Source: Epiperipatus broadwayi
Taxonomy: Eukaryota; Onychophora; Udeonychophora; Euonychophora; Peripatidae
Direction of reading: 5' to 3'
Length of the DNA stretch: 64,000 nucleotides
NCBI GenBank assembly: GCA_028023455.1
Contig: JAQFVV010006506.1
Location: 432,501-496,500 of the forward strand
The notes below the pieces were generated by a model. That model was not told the origin of the DNA. It was given only the letters and a program-made list of their open reading frames with translations, and ran no database searches. Shown here piece after piece: positions 35,001 to 46,927 of the stretch. Every line of letters starts with the position of its first letter. Position 1 is the stretch's first letter. The translations under genes and the position numbers were made by a program.

Positions 35001-36960
35001 ATAAATATTATGAAAATAATTGTAGATTCACTATAAACATTGATATATAACAATAATGAATCTTATATTACTATAAAATGGATAGAAATAATAAATATCA
35101 TAAAAAAACATTATTTCAAATAGAAGATAATTTCCATGTTTCCATCGTGTTTGTGGATAAAATCTAGCCTTTTACCGATTTTATAGCTTCTCTTTTCTAA
35201 TGTTTTTGGAGACTGTCACATCTTGATAATATTCTTGTGTTAGAAATGTCATTACTAAGATCCGTTCTATAGCATGGAGATATGATTTGGATGATGATTA
35301 CTTTTAAACTGCATTAACATGTTCATATCTTCTATCATTGATGTCACAATTGTTCATATCTATATAAGAAACTTTATAAATGCTACATGAAATTTTATAA
35401 ACTCTATGGGCTTCAAGAGGAATTAAGTCTTGAGGCTTGGACAGAATTCTATTAATTTTTTGGTAAGTAGTACATGCTATCTTTATATGTAAATGTTTTA
35501 AAATATGTCCACTATTGCCTGTAGTTTCTTTCTATTTTGTACTCCTTATCTAAAAATTAATACCACTCTATCTAAGTCTAAGGAATCAAACCCTTTTGAA
35601 GCCTATGGAGTTTTAACCTTTCGAGTAGCATTTGCTTCTATATTGGTATGAACAACTGTTGCATCTATTCTAGAAGAGATGAACATGTTAATGCAATTAA
35701 AAAACACTCATCATCAGCTATGAGTCGTAGTATTGATATTTCTAACACAAGAACACTATTTAGATGTGATACTCCCCAACAATATTAGATCAGAGTCATT
35801 GAGATCTTTAAAAGGTCGTATTGTAATAACAAACATGATGATACATGGAAATTATTTTTATTTTGAAGAATTAAAAAAATATTGATCTAAATAATTTTTG
35901 ATATATATTATTTCTGTAAGTTTATTATTAACAGAACATTTATTATTATATGTCATTCACAATGTCTCTTATTATTTTTATAATATTTACTACTCAATTT
36001 GTAGCCAGTGTGACCTGACTATATTGTTGGTTTATGTGAGGGGAACCAAAAATAACTGGAATCATTCTCTCATTTGTGCACCTGTTATAGTAAATACTTT
36101 TGCTGTTGGATACTTCTTGCATGGACCCTTCTGCATCATTATGTCAAGTGACATTATTGTGTGAAATTGTGGGGCAATGTGGTAATTTTGTGTATCTGTC
36201 ATTTTTTATAGTGGCTGAAAACTTCACAATATGAAATTCTGTTTTTGTTTACAGAAAATGACAAGGAAAAGGTTATAATACTTGAAACAAATTATAAGCA
36301 AATTGATATCATAAAAACATAAGTTTATGCATGATTTAAATGAAATGTTAAATTTACCAATTCCTAAAAATTGTCGCAAATGGAGTCCTGTGTCAAAACA
36401 ATGCTGATGTTTTAAAACACAAATGGCATTTTTCTCTCAAATTTAGTTTGTAATTGTCAGCCATTTTTTCTGCAAGTTCTGAAATATTTATGCGTATGGT
36501 AAAGCATAAACATTCCATTTTTGTGGCAAAGAAAACAGTGCAATCTCCATCCCCACAAAGTGTCTTCTCTCAAAGCCTCCAGTGTGAAACACTTTTTAAT
36601 TAAATTTAGCATGATTCAGCTTATCTATCAGTCATATTTGCTCGATCTTGTTTTATGCAATTTTTTTAATCGCTCGATAAAAAAAAGTCTCCATTTTTTT
36701 TGGTGAACTTAGAACTGAAAGGAGAAATGACAGAAGCCTTAAAATGTATCACTTTGCAAGTGATTCCCGACTACTTTGAAATGTAACAAACTGGTTTAAT
36801 CCAGAGCATCGCATTAAATAGACTATACTTTTTAAAGCAATTCGATTTGCCAACACTTAAAAATAAATATATATTTTTATTCTGGTTATTTTGGACCTCC
36901 CTGTGTATATATATTTGTTACAAATTTTTAAACACGTCTTTGATAACATAAAACAATATT
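35001..36960. other. AT-rich non-coding DNA
   Basis: Short frames such as 35898-36164 show no recognisable domain. No element is identified. Confidence 0.5.
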
Positions 36961-37111
36961 GGGATGAGACCACATGTGAGATGAATAGATGAAATAAGAA
37001 AATATGCAGTGGTAATGTGGGAAGAGAAGCTAAAAATCAGAGAAGATGGGTTAAACTTTGAGAGACCTTCATCTTGCAGTTGATTGATAATGGTTGATGA
37101 TGATAATGATG
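36961..37111 (+). mobile_element. RTE LINE 3' end fragment
   Basis: Matches the end of the RTE copy at 53735-53885 (GAGACCACATGTGAGATG, AGAGAAGCTAAAAATCAGAG, GAGACCTTCATCTTGCAG) and ends in the TGATGATGATAATGATGA tail. It is a severely 5'-truncated insertion, as is usual for LINEs. Confidence 0.9.
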
Positions 37112-37356
37112 AATCTATCATTTGAAGATTTTTTTTTTAGAAAAATTAGCGACTTATTGTAGTGATAGTCCCTAGAACTTAATATTCGCATTGAATGGGT
37201 AATCTAAAATCTGTTATAATTAGTTTTTATTTGGCAAACTTTTAGTAGTATTTTTTTCACTTTCTAAAAAAGAGCAATTGCAAGTTATTGTTTTTTTTAA
37301 TTTCTCATCATTGTATAATTAATAGCAGCAAGTAAAATTGTTTGCTTTAGAATTTC

Positions 37357-37875
37357 AACGTTCTTCTTTTGATTTGTAAATGACAGATTTTTTTAGACAT
37401 TGTTCTACCTTTAAATTGTTTGTAAATTTCTTCTTTATTATTGGCTTTGTAATTAAAAAATTAGGAGAGAATGGGATTTTTAATTCAAACAACCTGTTTT
37501 GATTTGATTTCAATATGCGTTTGCCTTTAAAAAATGTACATGACTTCTTTCTTATTGGTTTTTCAAAAAAAGTGGGGAGAGGAGGAAGATGTCAATTGTA
37601 TGTCTTATCCATTTCAAACAACTTCTTTTGAATGACAGATTCGTTTTGAAAATTTGGATGATTTTAAAATGATGTCAATTTCTCCTTTCTTATTGACGTT
37701 TTTTTTTAATGAGAAGAGTGGATGAACTATGTCTATTACCTAATTCAAACAACTTGCTTTTGATATATAATTGGCAGATGTGTTTAGAACATATACTGCC
37801 TTTAAAATTCTTTCTTTTTAGCCTTTTAAAAAGTGGGGGGAGTGGAGGAAGGGTGGTGAAATGCTTTGTTGACTT
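37357..37875. repeat. Degenerate tandem repeat, about 130-bp period
   Basis: Units begin with TTCAAACAAC-like words at about 37350, 37482, 37612 and 37741, i.e. every 130 bp. Each then has TTTTGAT, GACAGAT or GGCAGAT, and TTTCTTATTG-like blocks. Units are strongly diverged. Small frames over it have no known domain. Confidence 0.75.
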
Positions 37876-38094
37876 TGATGAAAACCTATTTTCATCCCCA
37901 TTCAATGCAATTGCGTCAAACACTACAAATAAAAATGAATTGTCTGGCTTTTCAACAACAATATTTTTTTAAATAAGCTTATTTTAGGTCATACTTTTTT
38001 AAAATTAAAAACTATATAATTACATCCACAAAGAGAAATAAAACCACAAAAAAATTAAAAATATTTGGCAAAAAAAAAAAACAACTGGCAATAA

Positions 38095-38455
38095 AAAATA
38101 GATTACACAATAAATTTATAAATTTAGTCATAATGCAACGTCTAGTTTGGTACCCCCCCCCCTCCTTTACTAAAACAAAAGAATATAAATTTTAATTTCT
38201 AAACAGATTTTGTTTCAATTGTAAACAAATAAATAATTCTGTGAAATGAATCAATATTTTGTAATATAGTTCTTTTGTTTTCTCCCCGCCCCTGTCCACA
38301 CAAGATCTCACTCCTATTTGTCCACCCCTCTCTTTTAAACCTATAAGAAATTAAAAAAAGAAATTATTGCTAAAAAAAATAAAGGATCTCTTATCAATGA
38401 AAACTAATACTAAAGGTTTTAGATTAAACAATGAATTTATAAATTTAGTCGTCAA
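38095..38455. repeat. Short direct repeat pair
   Basis: GATTACACAATAAATTTATA with AATTTAGTC at about 38101 recurs as GATTAAACAATGAATTTATA with AATTTAGTC at about 38421. Between them lie a C11 run (about 38153) and C-rich tracts. Confidence 0.6.
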
Positions 38456-38809
38456 GTCATATTATTACAAATCGCCATTTTTGGAACGAAATCTACAACT
38501 TCGTGTAGACAATTTACACGGCTTTTAAGGAATAACAGAACTCTGAAAATGCTCAACCTAAATAAATTATTACCTGGAATGGTTTCGTCTTCAATGCATT
38601 AGCCTATTATTAGTTACAAGGTAATGATGAAATAAAATAAATTATTTTGAAAGAATTAAGAGCAATATTTCTTGTATTATTAGATATTATCAAGTCTAGA
38701 TACTTCGATCTATGATTCAAAATTATAGAACACTGGCAAATCGAGATAATCCCAATTTAATTTCAATGATTTCAGTTTCGATTATCCTCAGTTGGCTAGC
38801 TTTAATTGG

Positions 38810-39003
38810 TACTTGGGTATTTTTCCTGCAACCAAGGAAAGATGGGAGGACTTTTCACATTCGTATCAATACACTGCTAACTTTTTAATGTTATTATTTT
38901 GGCAACATCAAACATTATAAAAACATTAGAAAGTTAGCAATGCTTTGATATGAATGTGAAAAGTCATCCTATTTTTCCTTGGTTGCAGAAATAATACTCA
39001 ATA
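38810..39003. mobile_element. Fold-back MITE, copy 1
   Basis: About 190 bp with long inverted arms. The left arm has CCTGCAACCAAGGAAAGAT, GACTTTTCACATTCGTATC and GCTAACTTTTTAATGTT. The right arm is its reverse complement, with a short central loop (TTGGCAACATCAAAC). A closely related copy lies at 46928-47112, and single arms lie near 39383-39420 and 53885-53940. No transposase is visible. Confidence 0.88.
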
Positions 39004-41640
39004 CAGTTTTACAAAAAAAAAAAAAAACTAAAAAATATTACATGAGATAAACACGTATTTATGAATTCTACACGGAAGCACGTTAACGTTTGATACTTAT
39101 TTAATTTGATCAATTTCAACAAAAAAAATATGTGGTCCGTGTTGCAGGAGAAAAAAAAAGACAACACAAAAATTTATTTTTATAAAAGTAAATATATTCT
39201 ATGAAATATATACTTACGCAGACGATTCTTGCATACAAAATGGTGATGGTCAGTAGCAATCCCCCCCCCCCCCAACGTCCTTCCTCCTTCTCCGAAAAAG
39301 TTGTCGAACAAGTGATTGACCAGTGCATGCTCTAAATGGAATACTGCCAGCAATCTAATTTTTCGAATAAACAAATAAGTCATTCTATCTTTTCTTGGTT
39401 GCAGAAATAATACCCAAGTACCCTTTAATTATATATGCGTTTCCTTATTTTCTCAGATTATTTAGGTATTGGTTTTTAATATTATTTCAACTCAAAAGGT
39501 GGCTGGAGTTTCTATTCAAATTGCAAATTCAAATTCTCTGTTTAACTTTTCGCAGATTATTCAGCCAATGGGAAATTTTCTCTTTTTGGAGAAGTTCTTT
39601 GTTGAAAATAGCAAGTTCGTGATTATCATTTAAGTCCATTGTTGACGTCATTATTGGTGATTGTTTTATATAGTTAATGTGTTAATAAAATAATTTATAT
39701 TTTTATAACAATACAAATTTTATTTGTTATTTACTTATCGATCATACTTCTCACATCATACTTCTCACGTATTGCTTCAGTGTATCGGAGTTGCATCACA
39801 CTTAACCAGGTAATAATAATTAAAGATTAGTTGTCGAATATGTGATTTATAATTTAAGTGAGATACCATATTTATAGTATGATTAAGTTGGGATTAAATG
39901 GGTTTAACATTTAATGGTTTATTAATTATAGTGACTTCATTTTTATTAGTGTATTGTTTACTAAAAAATAATAATATATTAGGTTTGGATTCGAATTAGG
40001 CCAAAGGTCTGTAAATAATATTAGAGGGATGTAAGAGGCATATCTTAGAGTTTATATGACCTCATGATATTTATTAATATCATACTATTTGTTTTGCCAT
40101 TGTTTCTTTTTTTAAATATGATTATACTTTAGATTAAGATATTATTGTCACAACGTCCCAATATTAGGTATATATATATATATATATATTAGTGCCCTCA
40201 ATGATTTTACATTGCATCAAAGTGAGTTATAGATTGCTAATCCTGATTACTTTAATTGAGTGAGCTTGGTTAGATACTATAAGACACTAATATTTTGTCT
40301 GCTGATTATTTTAGATTTTAGAATTTCCGTGGAAGATTAAACCGTTTTATATCCACAAGTACAGATAGAAAGATATCAGGATGTACAGGTCCATTTCAAT
40401 TTATAATATAGTTTAAGTCTTAGTTTATTCCATATTCCACTCATATTTTTAATCTTGTTCATATTTTTTTTTTCATATTTTTATTTTTAATTATTTACCA
40501 ACAACACATTACAGACTTAGCAATTCTAGGCGTGGAATTATATACATCACATATCTTTTGACTGTCTGATTATAGGGTTACAACTTTTACAGTCCTAAAG
40601 TATGATTGTTTAGAAAGCATTAAATTGATAAGGCAAAACAAATAAGTAATTTACCTATAATCAAGTAGCTTCGTTTTTAACATTTTGTGGAATCAAATTT
40701 AGTGAATAAGGTATGGAATACGTAAGAATAATTTTAAATTACGGCATATCTTAAATACAAAAACTGATGAAATTCATCGGTATAATGTTTTATACTTCAT
40801 ATAATAACGAAAGAGAATTAAAAGTTATATATTTTAATATTAGTTAATGTTAAGGCTATACCATATCTAGAAGTAAGAAATTCTAAAAAATAATTAATGA
40901 ACTCAGGGATATTGCAGGATACCATTAGTATAAGATATTTACGATGCGTTATGTTAAGTTATAAATAATATTTTAAGGTTTTTTGAATAGTCGCTAAAAT
41001 TCTATAAGGCTAATGTGTATTGGAAAAGTTAATTTCCAATTAACTTTATTGGCAAGCCAAAGTAATATTCTTCAAACTTGTAAGAATTGGATTAAAATAA
41101 GCAACTCCCAATAAAAATTTCTAATATAATTTTGGGCCTAATACCTGTACTAAATAGCATGTCATAATGTATAATTTTATATACTGTTAAAATAATTTTT
41201 TATGTGAGATTGAAACTTTAGTTGTATTGTCCTGTTATTTCATATTTGTTATTTTGTCATCATCACTTCAACTAGAAAGCATATTCTTTATTTTGATTTC
41301 ACACTAATAAATAAAAACTGACTAAACGTATTATTTAATGATTCAAATATTGCCCTATATTTAAAGATACAATTTATTTATGGTATTTGGAGTTTTTTAG
41401 AAAAGTATTATTATCTCAACATTGGATAATTTATCTTCATAAGAGTATACTCTTTTGTAGATCCTATGTGATCAGAGATGATGATTATTATTACTATTAT
41501 TTCTTTAAAACATAATATATATCTTTTGTTTATATGCAATCTGTAATTGGCTTTTGGCTGTAGATATATACATTAAATAAAAATTGAATTAAACTGGATA
41601 ATTATTATTATCATCATCATTATTAAGGGTTATGGAGAGT
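39004..41640. other. AT-rich non-coding DNA with a stray MITE arm
   Basis: A single MITE arm (TTGGTTGCAGAAATAATACC) lies at about 39398. There is a C11 run at about 39260 and a TA run at about 40171. Frames such as 39395-39622 show no domain. Nothing else is recognised. Confidence 0.5.
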
Positions 41641-42660
41641 TTGTTGCTCCTGCTCTAAGTCATTATTTTTACTTTATCTTTACAAAAATCTGTTTTCTTG
41701 ATATGTATAAATTATCTAGAGTTGTTCCAATTTGTAAGAAGGGGAATAAAAAACTATAAGCCAATATCATTGTTAGGTAGTATTTCAAAAATTTTTGAAA
41801 GATGTGTATATAATTCTCTATTATTTCAAATTGAGATATATTCCCATTTTTCAGCATGGGTTTATTCCAAATAGATCAGTAGAGACAAATTTGCTAATAA
41901 TGAAAGATTATGTAGCTAAAGCTATAAATGAACAGAGTTGTTTGGATATAATATATTTTGATCTTAGTTAGGCTTTTGATATGGTTAATCATAGCATTTT
42001 ATTATCTAAATTAGATTGTTTGGGATTTTCTTTTTTTTATTATGGCTTATATCATATTTCATTGATGTCTAAATTATATTTATTATACATTCGAAGAATC
42101 TGATATTTATTACTATAAAAGTGGAGTTCCTCATGGAAGCATGCTTGGATCAATTTTATTTTCATTACATACATATGATATATCTAAAATTGTTTGCAAT
42201 TGTAATATTTTGCAGTTTTCTTATGATGTAAAATTATTTCTTATACTGATAATTTATCTGATCATTTAAAATTGCAGATTTCTATAAATAACTTTGTGTT
42301 TTAGTGTGCAAAAATCAGATGATTGTTCATATTGTAAAAACATTTGTGAGGCCATTTTGTAATAAAACATTTCCTGGTTTTTTCACTACTCTGTAGATTA
42401 TATTGATATTCCTACAAAGAATAAGATAAAGGATTAAGGAATTTGGTTTAATAGTAATGGTTTTTTTATCCACATTAATAAAATTATTCTTAAATCTAAT
42501 AAGATTACTGGGATTATAGCAAAGTCAAAAACAGTTTTACATAGGGAATCTTATATTTATTTATTTTATGTAATACTTATATGTCTGTTGTTTGGAATTC
42601 TAACACAAAATGTTATGAGGAACGACTGCAGAATATAATGAAGCAGTACTTTAAGTATGT
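41641..42660 (+). pseudogene. CR1/Jockey-like LINE reverse transcriptase, broken
   Basis: Reading across frames gives YKLSRVVPICKKGNKK, NYKPISLLGSISKIFERCVY (about 41753) and QHGFIPNRSVETNLLIMKDY. These are followed by CLDIIYFDLS then AFDMVNHSILLSKLDCLGF, where the KAFD lysine is a stop, and by SGVPHGSMLGSILFS (about 42121). The catalytic FADD-type box is degraded to FSYDVKLF. Later KDxGIWFNSNG and KITGIIAKSK match the region after the RT. Order and motifs fit CR1/Jockey-superfamily LINEs; the exact clade is not settled. Confidence 0.85.
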
Positions 42661-43290
42661 AAGTTTGGAATTATCTTTAGATTGTGAAACATATCTTATG
42701 AAAAAAAAAATTGAATGATGTCGTATTTTTTAGAAAAATTATTTTATGTGAATTTGATGTATTGGAACTTGTTCATAATACATATTATAGAATTTTTAAT
42801 ATAACTAGAAATAGTAATTTATTTTATATTATAAAATATAATCATACTGTTTATAAGAATTTTTCATGATTAAAATACCTATGTTACATAATAACATATT
42901 TTGAATGTTGATATGTTTAATTTGAATTGTCATCATTTTTTAAAACAATGTAAACTAATTCTTGGCTTGTAAAAACTTCACAATAATTGGATTGTTACTA
43001 GTCTGTTGTTAAAACAAAGCAAAGCAAAACTCCATATAGTAGTGCCACCTGTGCTAAACAGAGTAATCAATGGATGCCAGAAGACTTGTGCATAAAATCC
43101 CTATCTAATGCCTGCTCATCCATTGATTACTTTGTTTAGCACAGGTGGTACTACTATATGGAGTTTTGCTTTGCTTTGTTTATAAAAAATTATGAGCTAG
43201 TATTAGAGATGTGATCATGTGATGCTTGCTAGTCTGTTGTTACATGGTTAATAAATTGAACTGAATTATTATTATTTTATAAGAAATTAT
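42661..43290 (+). other. 3' part of the CR1/Jockey-like LINE, interrupted
   Basis: The degraded C-terminal region and 3' UTR run to a plausible end at TTAATAAATTGAACTGAATT (about 43249-43268), the usual style of Jockey/CR1 tails. The ribozyme-family insertion at 42998-43242 interrupts it. Confidence 0.65.
42998..43242. mobile_element. Retrozyme-like fold-back insertion without ribozyme (family 1)
   Basis: A 217-bp insertion (43012-43228) lies between perfect 14-bp duplications CTAGTCTGTTGTTA (42998-43011 and 43229-43242) in the LINE 3' UTR. A minus-oriented arm (43012-43120) meets a plus-oriented arm (from 43121). The whole hammerhead segment is missing at the junction, where the two parts share ATCCA. 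The left end is AAACAAAGC and the right end extends to GATCATGTGATGC, the same asymmetric ends as the other copies. Confidence 0.85.
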
Positions 43291-43487
43291 AATAAAGAAA
43301 GCTGTTTTAACAAAAATAAAAAAAATTATATAAATCTTTAAATATCAATAAAGCAAGTCCTATATAGCATGACATTGCTTTTATGAGCTTGTATTTACAA
43401 ATATGTAATATAGAGAGCATACCAATAGCTCAAACAAGCTCTTAATTGATAAGTACAGTAAGAGAAAATATTTAAAATCTTTATTTG

Positions 43488-43556
43488 GAATATTCTTATT
43501 CCCATACCAATTGGTTTTAAGCTTATAGCTCATCTCAATGAGGAGCTAAAACATTC
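43488..43556 (-). ncRNA. Hammerhead motif, family 2, decayed
   Basis: On the minus strand: UCCUCA, core UUGAGAU, stem II GAGC-UAUAA-GCUU, AAAA instead of GAAA, ACC-AAUU-GGU stem III, cleavage triplet changed to GUA, and partly kept stem I. Probably inactive. Confidence 0.65.
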
Positions 43557-43928
43557 AGACACTAGATCTAAAATATCAACTCAAAACACAACGCTTATTT
43601 CATAGTAATATTTAAGTAGAAACTCTGAATAATATTTAAATAGAAACTCTGAAATTTTCGGGCATTTTTTGTCATTAACTTCATCTATATAATTTAAATA
43701 GCTATATGGATGTGAACCAAAGTCAGATCTACCATATATTAATAGCCTTAGCATTGCCAAAGCTTTAAAGATAAAATTACAATAATGAATAAAGCAACTC
43801 ATATATAGCGTGACAATGCTTTTATGAGCTTGTATTTACAAATATGTAATATAGAGTGTGTACCAATAGCTCAATCAAGATCTTAATTGGTAAGTGTGAT
43901 AAGGTGAAATATTTCAAATCTCTATCTG

Positions 43929-43997
43929 ATATGTTCTTATCCCAAGACCAATTTGTTTCAAACTTATGGCTCACCTCAATGAGGAGCTAGAACATTT
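43929..43997 (-). ncRNA. Hammerhead motif, family 2, partly preserved
   Basis: On the minus strand: UCCUCA, UUGAGGU core, stem II GAGC-CAUAA-GUUU (with G-U pairs), GAAA, ACAAAUUGGU stem III with one mismatch, GUC cleavage triplet and UUGGGA. C3 is changed to U. Confidence 0.68.
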
Positions 43998-44313
43998 AGA
44001 CCCTAGAGCTAAAATATCAACTCAAAACACAGCACTTATTTAGTAATATTTAAGTAGAAACTGAAATTTTCTACATGAAAAGCAATGTCATCCTATATAC
44101 GACTTGCTTTATTCATTATTATAATTTTACCTTTAAGCAATGCGAAGATTACTAATACATAGTATATCTGAATTTGGTTCAGTCCCATATATCTACTTAA
44201 GTTAGATAGCTAAACTTGATGACATGAATGTCTGAAAATTTCAGAGTTTCTACTTAAATATTACACATTAAATAAATGCTGTGTTTTGAGTTGATATTTT
44301 AGATATAGTGTCT

Positions 44314-44383
44314 GAATGTTTTAGCTCCTCACTGAGGTAAGTTCATAAACTCGAAACCAATTGGTCTGGGGATAAGAATATTC
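44314..44383 (+). ncRNA. Hammerhead ribozyme, family 2, best copy
   Basis: Outer stem I GAAUGUU (44314-44320) pairs with AAUAUUC (44377-44383). Inner stem I UCCUCA (44326-44331) pairs with UGGGGA (44367-44372). The core CUGAGGU differs from CUGANGA only at A9. Stem II is AGUU-CAUA-AACU, GAAA starts at 44353, stem III is ACC-AAUU-GGU and the cleavage site would follow C44366 (GUC). The A9 change makes activity uncertain. Confidence 0.78.
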
Positions 44384-44476
44384 CAGTTAGAGATTTTACA
44401 TATTTTCTCTTACCACACTAATCAATTAAGAGCTTGTTTGAACTATTGGTACATTCCCTATATTAAATCTTTAAAT

Positions 44477-45280
44477 TTATTACATCTTTTATTTATTTTG
44501 AACTTAGAATGTATACTCCTCTTTCTTTTCTGTAGCATTTCTCAATTACTAGCTTATATCTATTTATTTTTACTGCTCTTTTATTACTTATTACTTATTT
44601 TCCTAGCTATTACCTCTACCAATCTATTTCTACTAGTATCGCTGTCTAGTGACACAGACTCATTTATTGATTTTCTTTTTCATAATAAAAATAAAATAAA
44701 TTATCATATTTCTCACCTAACCAAGTATTACTTATATGCTATTTTTATATATTTCTAAGGCTAATTTATTTTTAATCCGTATTCATGACTAATATATCTT
44801 AAAATAATACAGGTGTCTAAAAAAATATCACGAATCGTGTTTAAAAAAATCTTAAAATTAAATTTGGTACAATCCATGCTTGTTTTGATGGAAATTATAC
44901 CAAACTGAACTGCAAATGTAATTGGAATCGCCCATTAACAAGGAATTACAAATATAAAATATATACAAATTGATTCATTGTAGGGGAATATGATTACCAA
45001 TCAGTGACGCATACAGGGTGGAGCGACTAAACTATTTGGTTTTATTAATCTAATTTAATAACGTGTTTTAAAACGTGTCAACAAAACACAATTTCTTACG
45101 TCTCAAAACTTCTTAGTGTCTTTTTTTTTTTTTAATTATTGCATTTGCTATTTGAAAATTTTGTTTTTTACATTTTAAAGTTGCTCCTTGTTGTTATTGT
45201 AATTTTGTTTGATCATTTTTAATTTCATCATCTGAGTTTTTATTGAATCTGATCAAAGTACTGAAAATAACACTTATTTT
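44477..45280. other. AT-rich non-coding DNA
   Basis: A hydrophobic frame overlapping the end of the ribozyme element (44438-44758) starts inside the repeat and has no recognised domain. Nothing else is supported. Confidence 0.45.
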
Positions 45281-45284
45281 TTGA

Positions 45285-46390
45285 TTTAGTAACTGAATTA
45301 AAATGTTGATTTTGTTAATACTCCGTTGTTTTCTTTTATCTGCTAAAAGTGCTACATTTTAAAGTAATTTTTGGATATACTAATTGAAATAATTCGTTGA
45401 CAGATATTTCTTTATTTAAGAATTAAATTAATACGTAAACTTTGTTAATATTGTTGTTGCTTCCTTTTATCTGTTCAAAATGTTGCAACTTATAATTATT
45501 TCTCAAGTCTGAAAACCATTTGATCATATTAATACAATCTCCCTAATTGTTTTTTTTTTAAATTACGAATTGAAGTAAAGCGTTGAGTTTGTTATTTATA
45601 TATTTTTTTTCCTTTTATTTGCTTTCATATAAAAAAACATTTTTACTCCTGCTTACACAGACATGATGACACCTTTTCCATGTTGAATAACATAAGGAAC
45701 GTTTTTCCTCCTGTCGAAAACCCATCTGATCCAAGTGCTGAAATTAATACTTATTTTTTTATTTAGTAACTGAATTAAAACGTTGACTTTATTAATATTG
45801 TTGTTTCCTTTGATCAGCTCAAAGTGCTTTAATTTATAGTTATTTCGCCAGTCTCTAACAACTATCTGATCAGAGTGTTACAATTTACAGTTATTTCTCG
45901 TATTACTAATGGAATTAATACGTTCACTTTATATTTACTGCTGTGAGTCGATTATTATTATTGCTGTTGTTTCTTTTTGATTTGCTGAAAGTGCTGCTGT
46001 TTTTACAATTTCCAGTTACTTTTCCAGTCTAAAAAGCATATATTCAAAGTGTTGCAATTTACAATTACTCATTTTTCTAATTACTAATTGAATTAATATG
46101 TATACTTTGGTATTACTGTGGTTTTCTTTTACTTGCTTTGAGATCAAAAACATTTTTAATTCTGTTTATAAAACAACTCACCAACTGCTGCAATTTTCAG
46201 TTATTTATCCAGTCGAAAAACTAACGATTGTAGTGTTGCAACTTAGAGTTCTTATTTTATTTTTCGTTGACTTTTTTAGTCAAAGAGCTGCAGGAATTTA
46301 CTGTTGTTGTTTTTTTGCATTTACTAATTGAATAAATACGTTGACTTTGTTATTATTATTTGGACACCATTCGTTTCAAAAAATAAATTG
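45285..46390. repeat. Degenerate tandem repeat, irregular 130-240 bp period
   Basis: A GAATTAATACGTTGACTTTG-like word recurs near 45295, 45424, 45571, 45772, 45913, 46091 and 46330. It is followed each time by a GTTGTTT(C)CTTTT block, a GTGCTGCAATTTACAGTTAT-like block and often CCATCTGATCA. Units are strongly diverged. Frames in this stretch are therefore not likely genes. Confidence 0.75.
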
Positions 46391-46927
46391 CAGTTGGTTT
46401 ACATTGCTTGGTAAGATTCCATTTTTTAGCATGTACTGCGCAATCACCGTGCTCTATAAACATTTCGGGGTAAGAAGTAGGAATGGCGGGGAGGGATCTG
46501 ATAATTGCATTTTGTATGTAAGAATTCCTGGAAACTACAATACTGTACTTTATTTCAGACAGTAAGTAGCCTCTTGTTGAATGTTTTGTAATGTGATTTT
46601 AAAAACTATTTGTACAAATTTCGGTATTTTTCTTGGTTTAAAATTATTCGATTAAATTTAGCGTTCAAGCATCGTCTGCTTATGTTTCTTTCATAGATTT
46701 TTTTTTTTTTTTAACTTTTAAAAAGATATATTTGTGTTGTGTTAATTTCGTAAAGAAAAATGGATCCGGTATGCTTTCATTACTACAATTTTTTTTAAAG
46801 TGATGGAAGAAAATTACAAAATTTGGTTCTTTGCGTCCGTCAAATTTGATTGTTTGCGTCCATCTACATTGCATAGAAGTATGTGTATATTTCCTATAAA
46901 ATTAATTTTTGTGTATTTTTCTAAAAC
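46391..46927. other. Non-coding DNA, nothing recognised
   Basis: A short frame (46341-46565) has no known domain. A T15-like run lies near 46698-46711. Confidence 0.45.

Larger units (their letters stand above)
43331..44476. mobile_element. Hammerhead-bearing retrozyme-like insertion, inverted array (family 2)
   Basis: A 1120-bp insertion (43344-44463) lies between perfect 13-bp duplications TAAATCTTTAAAT (43331-43343 and 44464-44476). It has two head-to-tail minus-strand units with a 441-bp period (TATATAGCATGACATTGC at 43361 and its relative at 43802), then one plus-strand unit from about 44072. Its sequence differs from family 1, yet it has the same ribozyme fold, outward-facing 3' ends and one arm longer than the other. 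No protein frame belongs to it. Confidence 0.87.

Noticed and set aside
44438-44758. Hydrophobic 106-codon membrane-like frame
   Set aside because: It begins inside the family 2 element and continues into T-rich DNA, which encodes Leu, Phe, Ile and Tyr by composition alone.
45655-46565. Possible host exons in short frames
   Set aside because: The frames fall in or beside a degenerate tandem repeat and show no domain or splice pattern.
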